Shown: positions 1 through 7,179, numbered from the stretch's first letter. The stretch is DNA of 16,755 nt from JARFUG01 sp050485365 (GCA_050485365.1 JBJHBH010000078.1:1-16755), one strand, 5' to 3'. Translations and numbers: made by a program. Notes: generated by a model not told the origin, from the letters alone.

Positions 1-1169
1 GAGTTGAAATTGTGCGCCCTGCGGTCGCCGGAGGTGACGCTCAGTCGGAAATAGTTGAACGCGATTTCAATGTCGCCGGCGGTGATCATGGCGCTGTTGA
101 TGCCGCCGAGAATTTTTCCGGAATTCACGTTGACGGTGTTGCCCCTGACGGTCAGCCGAGCGGTGCGGTATTTCGGGGCGATGGCCGCCAGGGCGCTTCG
201 CGTGTTGTGAATGTAGTTCCCCTCGATCAGCGTCTTGTGAGTGTCGTAGAGGCTCCCGATGGCGGAGACCCACTGGCCGCCGAAGTTCCTGAACTCGTTG
301 TCCTGAATGACGAAGAAGAATCCCGGGTTGGACGGATCGGCCGTCGCGAAGACGAAGCCGAAGTTGTTGTTGCTCGAATTGGTGGAGGTCAGGTCGTTCC
401 AGGTGGAGCGACGAATCGTCTGATAGTGGTGACGGTTCGTCGTCATCACGCCGTAATCCCGAAAGCCGGTGAAGTGCAGGTTGTCGAGATAAAGAGCGGT
501 GCTGTTGGTGGACCAGTCGGTGCGAAGGAATCGCCCGTTGCCGGTAATCGTGGCGGTCTCGCCCGGATAGCCGATCCAGGCGTGCGGCTTGCCTCGAAGG
601 CTCAGCTCGCCCGAGCCGGTGGGGAGCGAATAGTTCCCCCCCCGGAAATAGACGATATCGTTCTGCCCTGCGCCGCTGTTCATCAACGCCGAGATGGAGC
701 TGAAAGGCTGGGTGATGCTCCCCGTCTGCGTCCCCGAGTATTTCGAGTCGACGAAGACGAAGCCGTTCGTCGTCACGTTGATCGACCACGACGTCGACAC
801 CGTCGTCCCCGCGCTGTCGGTCACTCGGAGGGTGATGGGCCCCGCGCTCGCCTGGGGATTGGGCCAGCGGATCTCGCCGGTCGAGGAGTTGACGGTCATG
901 CCGGAAGGGGCGTTGCTGAGGCTGTAGGTGAACGGATAGAGCCCGCCGATCACCGCCGCACGGATGTTGTACTCAATGCCGGGATAGGCCCTGAAGATAC
1001 GGTTGGTGGCGGGAATGGCCGGATTTCCCGTGCCGGCGGGTTTGATGTTGATGATCTCCAGCGGATAATTCGCCTTCGAGTAGGCCGGCGTTGAAAAGAG
1101 CATGAACACCAGCAGGGCCGGTATCATTGCGAGGATGTATAAGGGTTTGAACGGATTCCTTGCGGACAT
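1..1169 (-). CDS. Secreted Ig-like / right-handed beta-helix protein, C-terminus cut by window edge
   Basis: This frame stays open from the ATG at 1169 to base 1 (389 codons, no stop), so the C-terminus lies outside the window. The product starts with a Sec signal (basic MSARNPFKP, then a hydrophobic core ILAMIPALLVFMLF, cleavage likely near AYS-KA). Residues of about 60-135 resemble a putative Ig domain of the He_PIG type (Y-P-F-T-Y-S-L..PSGMTVNSSTGEIRW..TLRVTDSAG). From about residue 137 (FVFVDSKYSG) it turns into Asn/Gly-rich repeats typical of a right-handed parallel beta-helix. GGAG lies 8 nt before the ATG and fixes the start. It is the third gene of the minus-strand group, 123 nt after the small FnIII gene. 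A role in binding or processing extracellular polysaccharide is inference, and no catalytic residues can be assigned from the visible part. Confidence 0.85.
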   Translation of the reverse strand, partial: MSARNPFKPLYILAMIPALLVFMLFSTPAYSKANYPLEIINIKPAGTGNPAIPATNRIFRAYPGIEYNIRAAVIGGLYPFTYSLSNAPSGMTVNSSTGEIRWPNPQASAGPITLRVTDSAGTTVSTSWSINVTTNGFVFVDSKYSGTQTGSITQPFSSISALMNSGAGQNDIVYFRGGNYSLPTGSGELSLRGKPHAWIGYPGETATITGNGRFLRTDWSTNSTALYLDNLHFTGFRDYGVMTTNRHHYQTIRRSTWNDLTSTNSSNNNFGFVFATADPSNPGFFFVIQDNEFRNFGGQWVSAIGSLYDTHKTLIEGNYIHNTRSALAAIAPKYRTARLTVRGNTVNVNSGKILGGINSAMITAGDIEIAFNYFRLSVTSGDRRAHNFN

Positions 1170-1188
1170 GTTGTCTTCTCCATTTGGT

Positions 1189-1204
1189 ACGGGAGCCGTC
1201 CCGT
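1189..1204. other. Short perfect hairpin in the leader of the beta-helix gene
   Basis: ACGGGA and TCCCGT form a perfect 6-bp stem around the 4-nt loop GCCG, about 20 nt upstream of the ATG at 1169 and just upstream of its GGAG. No U-run follows on either strand, so it is not a standard terminator. It could be an mRNA-stability or attenuation element in the 123-nt gap 1170-1292. I see no gene and no convincing promoter in that gap. Confidence 0.3.
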
Positions 1205-1292
1205 GAGATATCGACGGGGACTGCCGTGTTCAACTTAATGATACAGATCTTTTTCTGCAATTGGCGAAATCTAATCTCTTCTCGCTCGAAGC

Positions 1293-1694
1293 CTACTTGA
1301 TCCGCTTGACCTTGGGCGCTCTCAGCTGACCGGGCGGGGTCGGGCGCTCGTCGTTCGGATTGCCGGGGCCCGCGACGGTACAGACTTCGCCCGACAGAGG
1401 GCTGTCCATCCCCGAGGTGTTGTAGGCCGATACGGCGAAGCACCAGGTCGTGTCATCGTCGAGCCCCATGATCTGGAACGAGGTGAGATTGCCGACGGTG
1501 ATGGGAGAGGGGCCCTGAACGGCGCCGCTGCCGTTGAAAGACGAGCTGTCGGCCGCCTTGTAATGGACCTTGTAGCCCGCGATATCGGATTCGGTGTTGG
1601 CGTCCCAGGCGAGGGAGACGTTCTGGGCGAAGGCCGGGGCGGCCGTCAGCAGGAGGCAGAGCGCGGCGGCTGCGAGGATCTTTATTCTTTTCAT
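1293..1694 (-). CDS. Small secreted fibronectin type III protein
   Basis: 133 residues. The start at 1694 (MKRIKIL) is preferred over the in-frame ATG at 1715 because GGAAGG lies 7 nt upstream of it. Residues 1-23 form a Sec signal ending AFA-Q. Residues 24 to about 108 form one FnIII domain (VSLAWDANTES-IAGYKVHY.., W-C-FAVSAYN), with two cysteines (in TWCFAV and GEVCTV) that could pair as a disulfide. The tail is Pro-rich and ends in a basic stretch (RAPKVKRIK). It shares the pattern F-x-G-x-G-A-x-Q-G-x-SPI with the first FnIII domain of the upstream neighbour, so the two look like tandem paralogues. It lies 55 nt downstream of that gene, probably in the same transcript. The likely role is an envelope or extracellular adhesion or scaffold protein; the exact function is unknown. 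Confidence 0.85.
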   Translation of the reverse strand: MKRIKILAAAALCLLLTAAPAFAQNVSLAWDANTESDIAGYKVHYKAADSSSFNGSGAVQGPSPITVGNLTSFQIMGLDDDTTWCFAVSAYNTSGMDSPLSGEVCTVAGPGNPNDERPTPPGQLRAPKVKRIK

Positions 1695-1749
1695 CGTTTT
1701 TCCTTCCATGGTCATTTAATGGCGCCGGTGACGCCAAGGGCGACTCTGA

Positions 1750-2610
1750 TCAGTGCGCTTCGGTCGAAAAGCTGTTGACCAGGCTCTTCGTTTCGACCCC
1801 GTCGGCGTGAACCGCCACCACCTGCCAGTAATAGGTCGTCGAGGGCTCCAGGTTGAGAATGGTGACCGAGGTCTCGACGATATCGTCGAGCACCTCCACC
1901 TTTTCGAGATCCCACTGCAGATCGGTGCCGATGGGTGCGAAGTCGTAGTGTTCGCTGCCGTCGCCGCAGCCGCTCGCCACAAGGATGAACGAGGCGAGGA
2001 TGAGGGGCGCGATGAATCTCATGCGTCTGCGCGAAGAGATGCCGAATCCTGCCAGAGCCAGGACGGACATGCCGGCGAAGAGGGCGCCTCCGGGATAGGC
2101 CAGAGCGATCGCCGAGCCGTCCAGAGCCGACGCGTCGGTCGTGTAGGCGAGCTTGTAGTAGACGACCTCGTCGATGGCCGGCGGAGCCTCCCAGGCGAAG
2201 TCGACCGCCTTGGGAGAGACCAGGGCAGCGGCGTCGGGGAAGCTGACGACCGGCGTCCAGTGGCTGGCGATGATGTTCGAAAATTCGCTCTCGTCGCCCC
2301 AGGCGTCGTAGGCGGTGACGGCGAAGTAAAAGACCTGTCCGCGAAGTCCGCTGACGGTGCTGTCGAGCGAAAGGCCGATGTCGATGGGGGAGGCTCCCTG
2401 GTCGGCCCCCTTGCCGTCGAAGGGACCGTCGGGGGTGCCGGCCCGGTAGTAGATGCGGTAGCCTGCGATGTTCGGGTCGTCGTCGGCTTCGAGCTGCAGG
2501 CGGATGTCCTTCGCCCAGGCCCCGGCCGACAGGGTCAGAATCAGCAGGGGGAGTGCAATCAGATGGAAATACAGCCGGTTTCTCTTTTTCACGTTACGCT
2601 CCTTTTTCAT
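1750..2610 (-). CDS. FnIII envelope protein with internal two-helix hydrophobic hairpin
   Basis: 286 residues from the ATG at 2610 (GGGAGGAGG upstream). An in-frame GTG at 2592 with AAGGAG 6 nt before it is an equally good alternative (280 residues). Residues 1-33 form a Sec signal ending AWA-K. Residues 34 to about 118 form FnIII domain 1 (AGYRIYYRAG, FYFAVTAYD). From about 119 a second FnIII-like unit starts (VDFAWEAPP..YYKLAYTTD). It is interrupted at 172-215 by YPGG, hydrophobic segment 174-191, SSRRRMR 192-198, hydrophobic segment 199-213 and Cys215. FnIII-type sequence then resumes (LQWDLEKVEV..LEPSTTYYWQVVAVHADG). The RRR loop between two hydrophobic segments fits a membrane hairpin with both FnIII halves in the periplasm. 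The YPGG-TM-RRR stretch also looks like a C-terminal sorting signal, and MRFIAPL..VASGC like a lipoprotein signal. It is the first gene of the minus-strand group. Confidence 0.85.
   Translation of the reverse strand: MKKERNVKKRNRLYFHLIALPLLILTLSAGAWAKDIRLQLEADDDPNIAGYRIYYRAGTPDGPFDGKGADQGASPIDIGLSLDSTVSGLRGQVFYFAVTAYDAWGDESEFSNIIASHWTPVVSFPDAAALVSPKAVDFAWEAPPAIDEVVYYKLAYTTDASALDGSAIALAYPGGALFAGMSVLALAGFGISSRRRMRFIAPLILASFILVASGCGDGSEHYDFAPIGTDLQWDLEKVEVLDDIVETSVTILNLEPSTTYYWQVVAVHADGVETKSLVNSFSTEAH
1966..2097 (-). other. Encoded hydrophobic hairpin / sorting-signal-like insert in FnIII protein
   Basis: This stretch encodes residues 172-215 of the FnIII protein. The order is YPGG, about 18 hydrophobic residues, an SSRRRMR basic loop, about 15 hydrophobic residues, and ASGC. 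The first half has the three-part layout of exosortase or rhombosortase-type sorting tails (short motif, transmembrane helix, Arg cluster). The second half has the layout of a lipoprotein signal, although Ala at -3 is not the commonest lipobox residue. There is no stop codon or clear ribosome site between the halves, so it is translated as one protein. Confidence 0.6.
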
Positions 2611-2703
2611 TTGGGTTCCCCTCCTCCCGGCAAGGCGTGCCGGGCTTGAAAACTTTTGTTTAAACGAATATTTACGCGGTGGTGCAGACGATGTGAGGCT
2701 TGG

Positions 2704-2719
2704 AGCAATCCCCATACCA
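2704..2719 (-). promoter_or_regulatory. Sigma-54-type promoter (-24/-12) for the FnIII/beta-helix group
   Basis: Read on the minus strand the element is TGGTATGGGGATTGCT. GG and GC are separated by exactly 10 nt, and the -12 half TTGCT matches the consensus. The -24 half TGGTAT deviates from TGGCAC at two positions. Transcription would start near 2693, giving a leader of about 83 nt before the ATG at 2610. PrsR, encoded in this window, is a sigma-54-dependent activator and the natural candidate regulator. Enhancer sites would be expected upstream (higher coordinates), but I could not define one. Confidence 0.55.
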
Positions 2720-2730
2720 CAATCGGTATG
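2713..2730. promoter_or_regulatory. Palindrome overlapping the -24 element
   Basis: CATACC (2713-2718) and GGTATG (2725-2730) are a perfect 6-bp inverted repeat spaced by 6 nt. The left half lies inside the sigma-54-type element. This could be an operator for a repressor that blocks the promoter, or a chance palindrome. No regulator is assigned. Confidence 0.3.
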
Positions 2731-3034
2731 TGGCCGATTTGACAGGATCGAGGGGATGCGAATGAAAACTTTGGTTTCGAAGGGGGGCCATGCAGGCGGG
2801 ACAAAAATGGGTATCGGGCGCGGCGATATCGCTGGAGGTGGTCGCGCGTTGCGCTCAACTGTCCGAAGTTTCACGGGCTTTACACTAAGAGGATCCGATA
2901 CGGTGAAGGGTGCCCCGTCTATCGCGAGGCGGGAGGTTTCCGGGGAGAGCGTTGCGAGGGGCGGTTGATTTCAGGGAATTGTATGATATTGAAAAGTGTT
3001 AATTAATTAGATCTTTTTTGTCGACGGACGCATC

Positions 3035-4186
3035 ATGCGAATCTGCCATATCGTTTCAGGCGATCTCTGGGCCGGAGCGGAGGTGATGGCGTATCACCTG
3101 CTCGCAGGGCTCGCCTCAAACTCCGAGCTCGATCTCTGTGTCGTTGTGCTCAACGAGGGGCGTCTCGCTCACGAGCTGCGCGAGAGGGGGGTGTGCGTGC
3201 ATGTGGTGGAGGAGCGCCGCGCCACCATCGGCCGGATCGCCGTGCGCATCGCTGCCCTTTTACGTCACGATCCGCCCCACCTCATCCACGCGCACCGATA
3301 CAAGGAAAACGTTCTCGCCTTCGTAGTGTCGCGTTGGTTTTCCGGCGTGCGCCTTGTCTCCACCCAGCACGGCCTCCCCGAAGGGGCACCCGGGGCGTTG
3401 CGCCGCGACGACTTCAAGCGGCGTCTCAACGAGCTCGTCCTCAAGCGGTTCTTCCGGACGGTGGCGGTGTCGCGAGATATCCGCTCGCACCTGATCGAGC
3501 ACCGCGGATTCAGCCCCGGCGCGGTTTCGGTCATCCACAACGGCGTCGTCGTCCCCCCGCTCTGCGCCCGACAGCGGCGCAAAGGGGCATTTGTGATCGG
3601 CTCGTCGGGGCGGCTCGTTGCGGTGAAGGACTATCCGCTGATGGTGCGGGTCGCCCGGGAAATGGCGGACCAAGGGGTCGATGTGCGCTTCATGCTGGCG
3701 GGGGAGGGGCCGGAGCGATCGGGGTTGGAGAGACTGATTGCCGCCCGAGGGCTGCAGGATCGGTTCGAGCTGTGCGGTCACCTCGATGCGATGGAGCGGT
3801 TTTACGGCACCATCGATCTCTACCTGAACACCTCGCGGCACGAGGGGATTCCGATGACGATCCTCGAAGCGATGGCGCACGGCCTGCCGGTGGTGGCGCC
3901 GCGGGTCGGCGGAATCGGGGAGATCGTCGAAGACGGCCGGGAAGGCTTTCTCGTCGACGGTCGCGATCCGGCGGCGTTCGCCCGCCGGTGTCTCGATCTG
4001 CAGGGGGACGAGGCGCTCTGGAAGCGGATGTCGCCGGCGGCCCACCACCGGGCGCGTTCGCAGTTCTCGGTGCAGAGAATGACGGTGGAGTACGGCCGCC
4101 TCTATCGCGAGGTGCTGGAAAGGCGCAAGGGCGAAACGGACGGGCGCGACGAAGCCGCTTCCGTCGCCGGGAGAGGGGTGAGATGA
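3035..4186 (+). CDS. GT4 family glycosyltransferase
   Basis: 383 residues, a normal length for a GT-B fold retaining glycosyltransferase of family 4. The N-terminal acceptor domain starts MRICHIVSGDLWAGAEVMAY, with the glycine-rich first loop and the HAHRYKEN segment (85-92). The C-terminal nucleotide-sugar domain (from about 186) has GRLVAVKDYPL (192-202), LAGEGPER (221-228) and the EX7E pair E270/E278 within HEGIPMTILEAMAHGLPVVA. The protein is soluble and likely peripheral at the cytoplasmic face of the inner membrane, adding a sugar to a lipid-linked EPS intermediate. GT4 enzymes of this kind are usual in XrtA-type EPS loci; its donor and acceptor cannot be read from the sequence. The ATG has only a weak ribosome site (GGACG). 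First gene of the operon; its stop overlaps the next start by 4 nt. Confidence 0.92.
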   Translation: MRICHIVSGDLWAGAEVMAYHLLAGLASNSELDLCVVVLNEGRLAHELRERGVCVHVVEERRATIGRIAVRIAALLRHDPPHLIHAHRYKENVLAFVVSRWFSGVRLVSTQHGLPEGAPGALRRDDFKRRLNELVLKRFFRTVAVSRDIRSHLIEHRGFSPGAVSVIHNGVVVPPLCARQRRKGAFVIGSSGRLVAVKDYPLMVRVAREMADQGVDVRFMLAGEGPERSGLERLIAARGLQDRFELCGHLDAMERFYGTIDLYLNTSRHEGIPMTILEAMAHGLPVVAPRVGGIGEIVEDGREGFLVDGRDPAAFARRCLDLQGDEALWKRMSPAAHHRARSQFSVQRMTVEYGRLYREVLERRKGETDGRDEAASVAGRGVR

Positions 4187-5316
4187 CGGAGGCACTTTTG
4201 TGGGGCTCGGTCCTGCTCGTTGCCCACGCCTATTTCGGCTACCCCTTCACCCTGCACGTTGTGGGGCGATTCAAGAAACGGCGGGTGGAGAAGAGAGACA
4301 TCCTTCCGCCGGTGACGCTCGTCATCGCCGCCTGCAACGAAGAGAGGCGCATCCGCGAAAAGCTCGACAACACCGTCGCCCTCGACTATCCCCGCGACCG
4401 GCTGCAGGTCGTCGTCGCCTCCGACGGCTCCACCGACGCGACGAACGCCATCGTCGAGGAGTATGGAGGGCAGGGGATCGAGCTTCTTGCCCTGCCGGAG
4501 CGCAAGGGGAAGGAGAACGCGCAGAAAGAAGCGGTGGCGCGCGCCCGGGGGGAAGTGATCGTCTTCTCCGACGTGGCGACGCGCATCGAGCCGGACGGCT
4601 TGAGGAAAATCGTCTCCAACTTCGGCGACCGATCCGTCGGGTGCGTCAGCAGCGTCGATCGCGTCATCGGCCGCGACGGCAAGCCGTGCGGCGAGGGGTT
4701 CTATGTGCGCTACGAGATGTGGCTGCGGGATCTGGAGTCGCGGGTCCACTCGCTGGTGGGGCTCAGCGGCTCGTTTTTCGCCGCCCGCAAGGAGGTCTGC
4801 CGCGATTTTTCGGCCGACATGCAGAGCGATTTTCGCACCGTCCTCAACAGCATGCGCCTCGGGCTGCGGGGGGTCAGCGACGCCGACTCCGTCGGCTACT
4901 ATCTCGACATCGCCGACAGCCGCCGCGAGTTCGACCGCAAGGTGCGAACCGTTCTGCGCGGCCAGACGGTCTTCTTTCGGCACCTCGAATTTTTGAATCC
5001 CCTTCGCTACGGTCTCTTCGCGTACCAGTACCTCTGCCACAAGCTGCTGCGCTGGCTCGTTCCGGTTTTTCTCGTCACGTCGCTTGCGGCAAACGCGATG
5101 CTGGCTCCCGTCTCCCCGTGGTATCTGGGGCTTCTGGTCGGGCATCTCACTTTCTACGGCATCGCACTCTGGGGATGCTCCCGGAAGGTCCAGCCGGATC
5201 ACCCGCTGTTGAAGATCCCCCTCTATTTCATGACGGTCAACGCCGCGATTCTTGTCGCATGGTGGCGCTATCTTCGGGGGGGGCGTCTGGTCATGTGGGC
5301 GCCGACGCAGAGATGA
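4183..5316 (+). CDS. Membrane-bound GT2 family glycosyltransferase
   Basis: 377 residues. The start is the ATG at 4183, which forms an ATGA overlap with the previous stop and has GAGAGGGG just upstream. Residues 4-26 form one membrane segment. The GT-A catalytic domain follows: VTLVIAACNEE (44-54), VVVASDGSTD (76-85), a DxD-like FSDVATR (128-134), LSGSFFAARKE (194-204), SDFRTVLNSMRLGLRG (215-230) and the basic RKVRTVLRGQ stretch (252-261) where related enzymes carry Q-x-x-R-W. C-terminal membrane segments lie at about 288-308, 313-332 and 345-363. This layout is that of processive or chain-extending inner-membrane GT2 enzymes (cellulose-synthase-like group). The likely role is adding hexose to the growing EPS repeat unit; the specificity is unknown. 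Confidence 0.9.
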   Translation: MTEALLWGSVLLVAHAYFGYPFTLHVVGRFKKRRVEKRDILPPVTLVIAACNEERRIREKLDNTVALDYPRDRLQVVVASDGSTDATNAIVEEYGGQGIELLALPERKGKENAQKEAVARARGEVIVFSDVATRIEPDGLRKIVSNFGDRSVGCVSSVDRVIGRDGKPCGEGFYVRYEMWLRDLESRVHSLVGLSGSFFAARKEVCRDFSADMQSDFRTVLNSMRLGLRGVSDADSVGYYLDIADSRREFDRKVRTVLRGQTVFFRHLEFLNPLRYGLFAYQYLCHKLLRWLVPVFLVTSLAANAMLAPVSPWYLGLLVGHLTFYGIALWGCSRKVQPDHPLLKIPLYFMTVNAAILVAWWRYLRGGRLVMWAPTQR

Positions 5317-5333
5317 GGGAGAAAGGACGCGGC

Positions 5334-6491
5334 ATGGCGCAAGCGGAGGAAATCAACCGACTTGAATGCAGTCCGATGGGAGAGGAGTCGATGGGATTCG
5401 ACATCAAGATCGATCGGGGCAGGGATGGATTGGAGCGGCTGGCCGGGACGTGGGAGCGGCTCGCTTCCCGATCGGGGAGACAGCATTTTTTTGAATCGTG
5501 GTGGTACTACCGCGCCTGTCTCGGCGCCTTGGAGAGTTCCGGCGATCATTTCTGGTTCGTGTCGGTCCTCGATGGCGGCGAGGTCAAGGTCATACTCCCG
5601 CTGGAGCAACGCACCGTGCGCCGCGCCGGAATGTCGATCAAGGCGTTGGGATCGCCCCGAAGCATCTATATTCCGTTTTGGGACTGGATCGGAGAGCCGG
5701 GCGAGGAAGGGGCGCGGCTTCTGGTCGCCGTCTTCGATGCGACGCAAGGCGCGACGTTGCCCTGCGACATGATGCAGTTCGGGGCCGTCTTCATCGATTC
5801 TTCCTTTCGGCAGGCGGCCGAGGGTCTCGAAGGGTACCGGGGCTTCGAGCGCAAGGCGGCCCCTTCATGCAACTATCTTTGCGTCGACGGTGCGCAGGAC
5901 CCCCTTGGGTCCCTCTCCCGGAACTTTCGGGGCAATCTGCGCAAAGCGCGAAACAAGCTCAAGGCGCTGTCGTCCGTTTCGATCGAACGTTTCACCGAGG
6001 GGCCGGGGCTACAGGAGGCGTTGGCGCGCTTTGTCGAACTGGAAGCCTCGGGGTGGAAGGGGGCCGAGGCGTCGACGATCCGTGACAAGCCGGAGGTTCG
6101 ACGGTTCTACGAGCGCCTTCTCGAAGAGTATGCCCGTGATGCCGAAGGGGGCTGCCACATCAACGAGCTCGTCGTCGACGGCCGAACGATCGCCGGCCAG
6201 CTCTGCCTTCGCATGAGGGACACGCTCTACATCCTGAAAATCGCCTACGATGAGGATTTCAAAAAGATGGCGCCCGGAAATATGCTCCTGGAGTGGCTCA
6301 TCGAGTCGTGCTGCTCGGATGCGACGATGCGCTATCTGAGCTTTGTTTCCGAGTACCCCTGGCAAGAAGACTGGAACCCCCGGGCTCTGGCGTGCGAGGA
6401 GATGAAATTCTACGCCGCGAGCACCCTGGGAAGGGTTCTGCGGCTGAAAAGTTATGGGCAGAAAGTTCTGGGAGTCAACACGTCGGCATGA
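5334..6491 (+). CDS. FemAB/GNAT-like acyltransferase (BioF2-like acetyltransferase domain)
   Basis: 385 residues from the ATG at 5334, chosen for AAGGA 6 nt upstream. Alternatives are the ATG at 5313, which overlaps the previous stop (ATGA), and the ATG at 5391 (MGFDIKI), which has GGAGAGGAG close by and matches where family similarity seems to begin. The body has the FemAB/GNAT double-domain pattern: FFESWWYYRAC (52-62), a basic RNFRGNLRKARNKL helix (196-209), ELEASGWKG (235-243), FYERLLEEYA (258-267), then VVDGRTIAGQLCLRMRDTLYILKIAYDEDF (280-309) and PGNMLLEWLIE (314-324). Proteins of this type often lie in XrtA/PEP-CTERM EPS loci. They probably transfer an acyl or aminoacyl group to a sugar or peptide, but the substrate is not established here. 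Soluble; same operon as the glycosyltransferases. Confidence 0.85.
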   Translation: MAQAEEINRLECSPMGEESMGFDIKIDRGRDGLERLAGTWERLASRSGRQHFFESWWYYRACLGALESSGDHFWFVSVLDGGEVKVILPLEQRTVRRAGMSIKALGSPRSIYIPFWDWIGEPGEEGARLLVAVFDATQGATLPCDMMQFGAVFIDSSFRQAAEGLEGYRGFERKAAPSCNYLCVDGAQDPLGSLSRNFRGNLRKARNKLKALSSVSIERFTEGPGLQEALARFVELEASGWKGAEASTIRDKPEVRRFYERLLEEYARDAEGGCHINELVVDGRTIAGQLCLRMRDTLYILKIAYDEDFKKMAPGNMLLEWLIESCCSDATMRYLSFVSEYPWQEDWNPRALACEEMKFYAASTLGRVLRLKSYGQKVLGVNTSA

Positions 6492-6529
6492 GCGTCTGGG
6501 GCCGACAAAGAAAGATTGCGCTGCGATGA
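6488..6529 (+). CDS. Possible 13-codon coupling micro-ORF between acyltransferase and YdcF genes
   Basis: ATG at 6488 overlaps the acyltransferase stop (ATGA). The frame reads MSVWGRQRKIALR and stops with TGA at 6527-6529, which overlaps the ATG of the next gene (ATGA at 6526-6529). The next gene has no recognisable ribosome site. The micro-ORF could therefore relay ribosomes by termination-reinitiation. The peptide itself resembles nothing I know. It could also be chance: a 38-nt gap spanned by an open frame is not rare. Confidence 0.25.
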   Translation: MSVWGRQRKIALR

Positions 6530-7179
6530 TCGAGAAGAGCTACCGCCACTGGGCCCACCATGTGCTTTTGGCGAGCCTTGCCGCGCTGATGGTCGGCGTC
6601 GGCCTCGTCGTTGCGGTGCTCGGGCTTGAAGGTGAGACGGGCGACGAGAACCGCATCGCGTCCGCAGACGCCCTTGTCCTTATGGCAGGCGCCTCCCACG
6701 AGCGCCTTCCGACCGTCGCGCGGCTCTATCACGAAGGGGTCGCGCCGAGAATTTTGCTCACCAACGACGGAATACGCGGCGCCTTCTCACGCGAGCACCA
6801 GCGCAACCTCTACCATGTCGAGTGGGACGAGGTTGCGCTGCTCAAGCGGGGCATACCCCCCGAGGCGATCGCCAAGCTCCACTTCATCGCCAGCGGCACC
6901 GTCTACGATGCGCTCAACACTCGCGCCTTCGTCCGCGCCGACGGTTCGATACGTTCGCTTCTGGTCGTCACCTCCGACTACCACACGCGGCGAACCCTCT
7001 GGAGCTTCGAGCAGGTCTTTGCCGACGACGCGGTGACGATCGGGGTCGTTGCCGCCGACAGCCCGCAGCGAGGGGCAGGAGAGCGTTTTCGAATCCACGG
7101 CGTCGAGTTGCTGAAATCGGTCGTTTACCGGATCTGGCACCGCGTCCATCCTGCCACGTTTCGAGGAGAAACCGCTTGA
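6526..7179 (+). CDS. YdcF/ElyC/SanA-family (DUF218) inner-membrane protein
   Basis: 217 residues from the ATG at 6526 (MIEKSYRHWAHH). An upstream in-frame ATG at 6454 lies inside the acyltransferase gene and is rejected. One N-terminal membrane anchor covers about residues 12-33. The DUF218 domain then shows ADALVLMAGASHERLPTVARLY (47-68) with the expected 'locate-gene-and-glycine' loop, the RILLTNDG strand (75-82), GTVYDALNTRAF (124-135) and the signature SLLVVTSDYHTRRTLWSFE (144-162). Family members act in envelope or peptidoglycan precursor metabolism (ElyC, SanA), but the biochemical reaction is not settled. The protein would face the periplasm. No clear ribosome site precedes it, so translation is probably coupled to upstream genes. 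Its stop overlaps the wecB start. Confidence 0.85.
   Translation: MIEKSYRHWAHHVLLASLAALMVGVGLVVAVLGLEGETGDENRIASADALVLMAGASHERLPTVARLYHEGVAPRILLTNDGIRGAFSREHQRNLYHVEWDEVALLKRGIPPEAIAKLHFIASGTVYDALNTRAFVRADGSIRSLLVVTSDYHTRRTLWSFEQVFADDAVTIGVVAADSPQRGAGERFRIHGVELLKSVVYRIWHRVHPATFRGETA

Larger units (their letters stand above)
2611..3034. other. Divergent intergenic control region
   Basis: About 420 nt between the minus-strand FnIII gene and the plus-strand glycosyltransferase operon. It holds a sigma-54-type element for the minus strand (2704-2719), a small palindrome overlapping it (2713-2730), and an AT-rich stretch (about 2970-3020) just before the operon that is the likely place for its promoter. 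I could not assign convincing -35/-10 boxes there. Open frames across this region have no ribosome site and no protein-like composition. I looked for a c-di-GMP riboswitch signature and did not see one. Confidence 0.6.

Noticed and set aside
12..1094. Long plus-strand open frame across the left end
   Set aside because: Antisense to the beta-helix protein, whose frame has a signal peptide, domains and ribosome site.
2611..2874. 88-codon N-terminal extension of the FnIII-hairpin protein
   Set aside because: It would place the signal peptide internally and lies over the promoter; the ATG at 2610 or GTG at 2592 has a proper ribosome site.
2641..2900. c-di-GMP riboswitch in the leader of the FnIII group
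   Set aside because: I looked for the conserved core and tetraloop-receptor pattern on the minus strand and did not find it.
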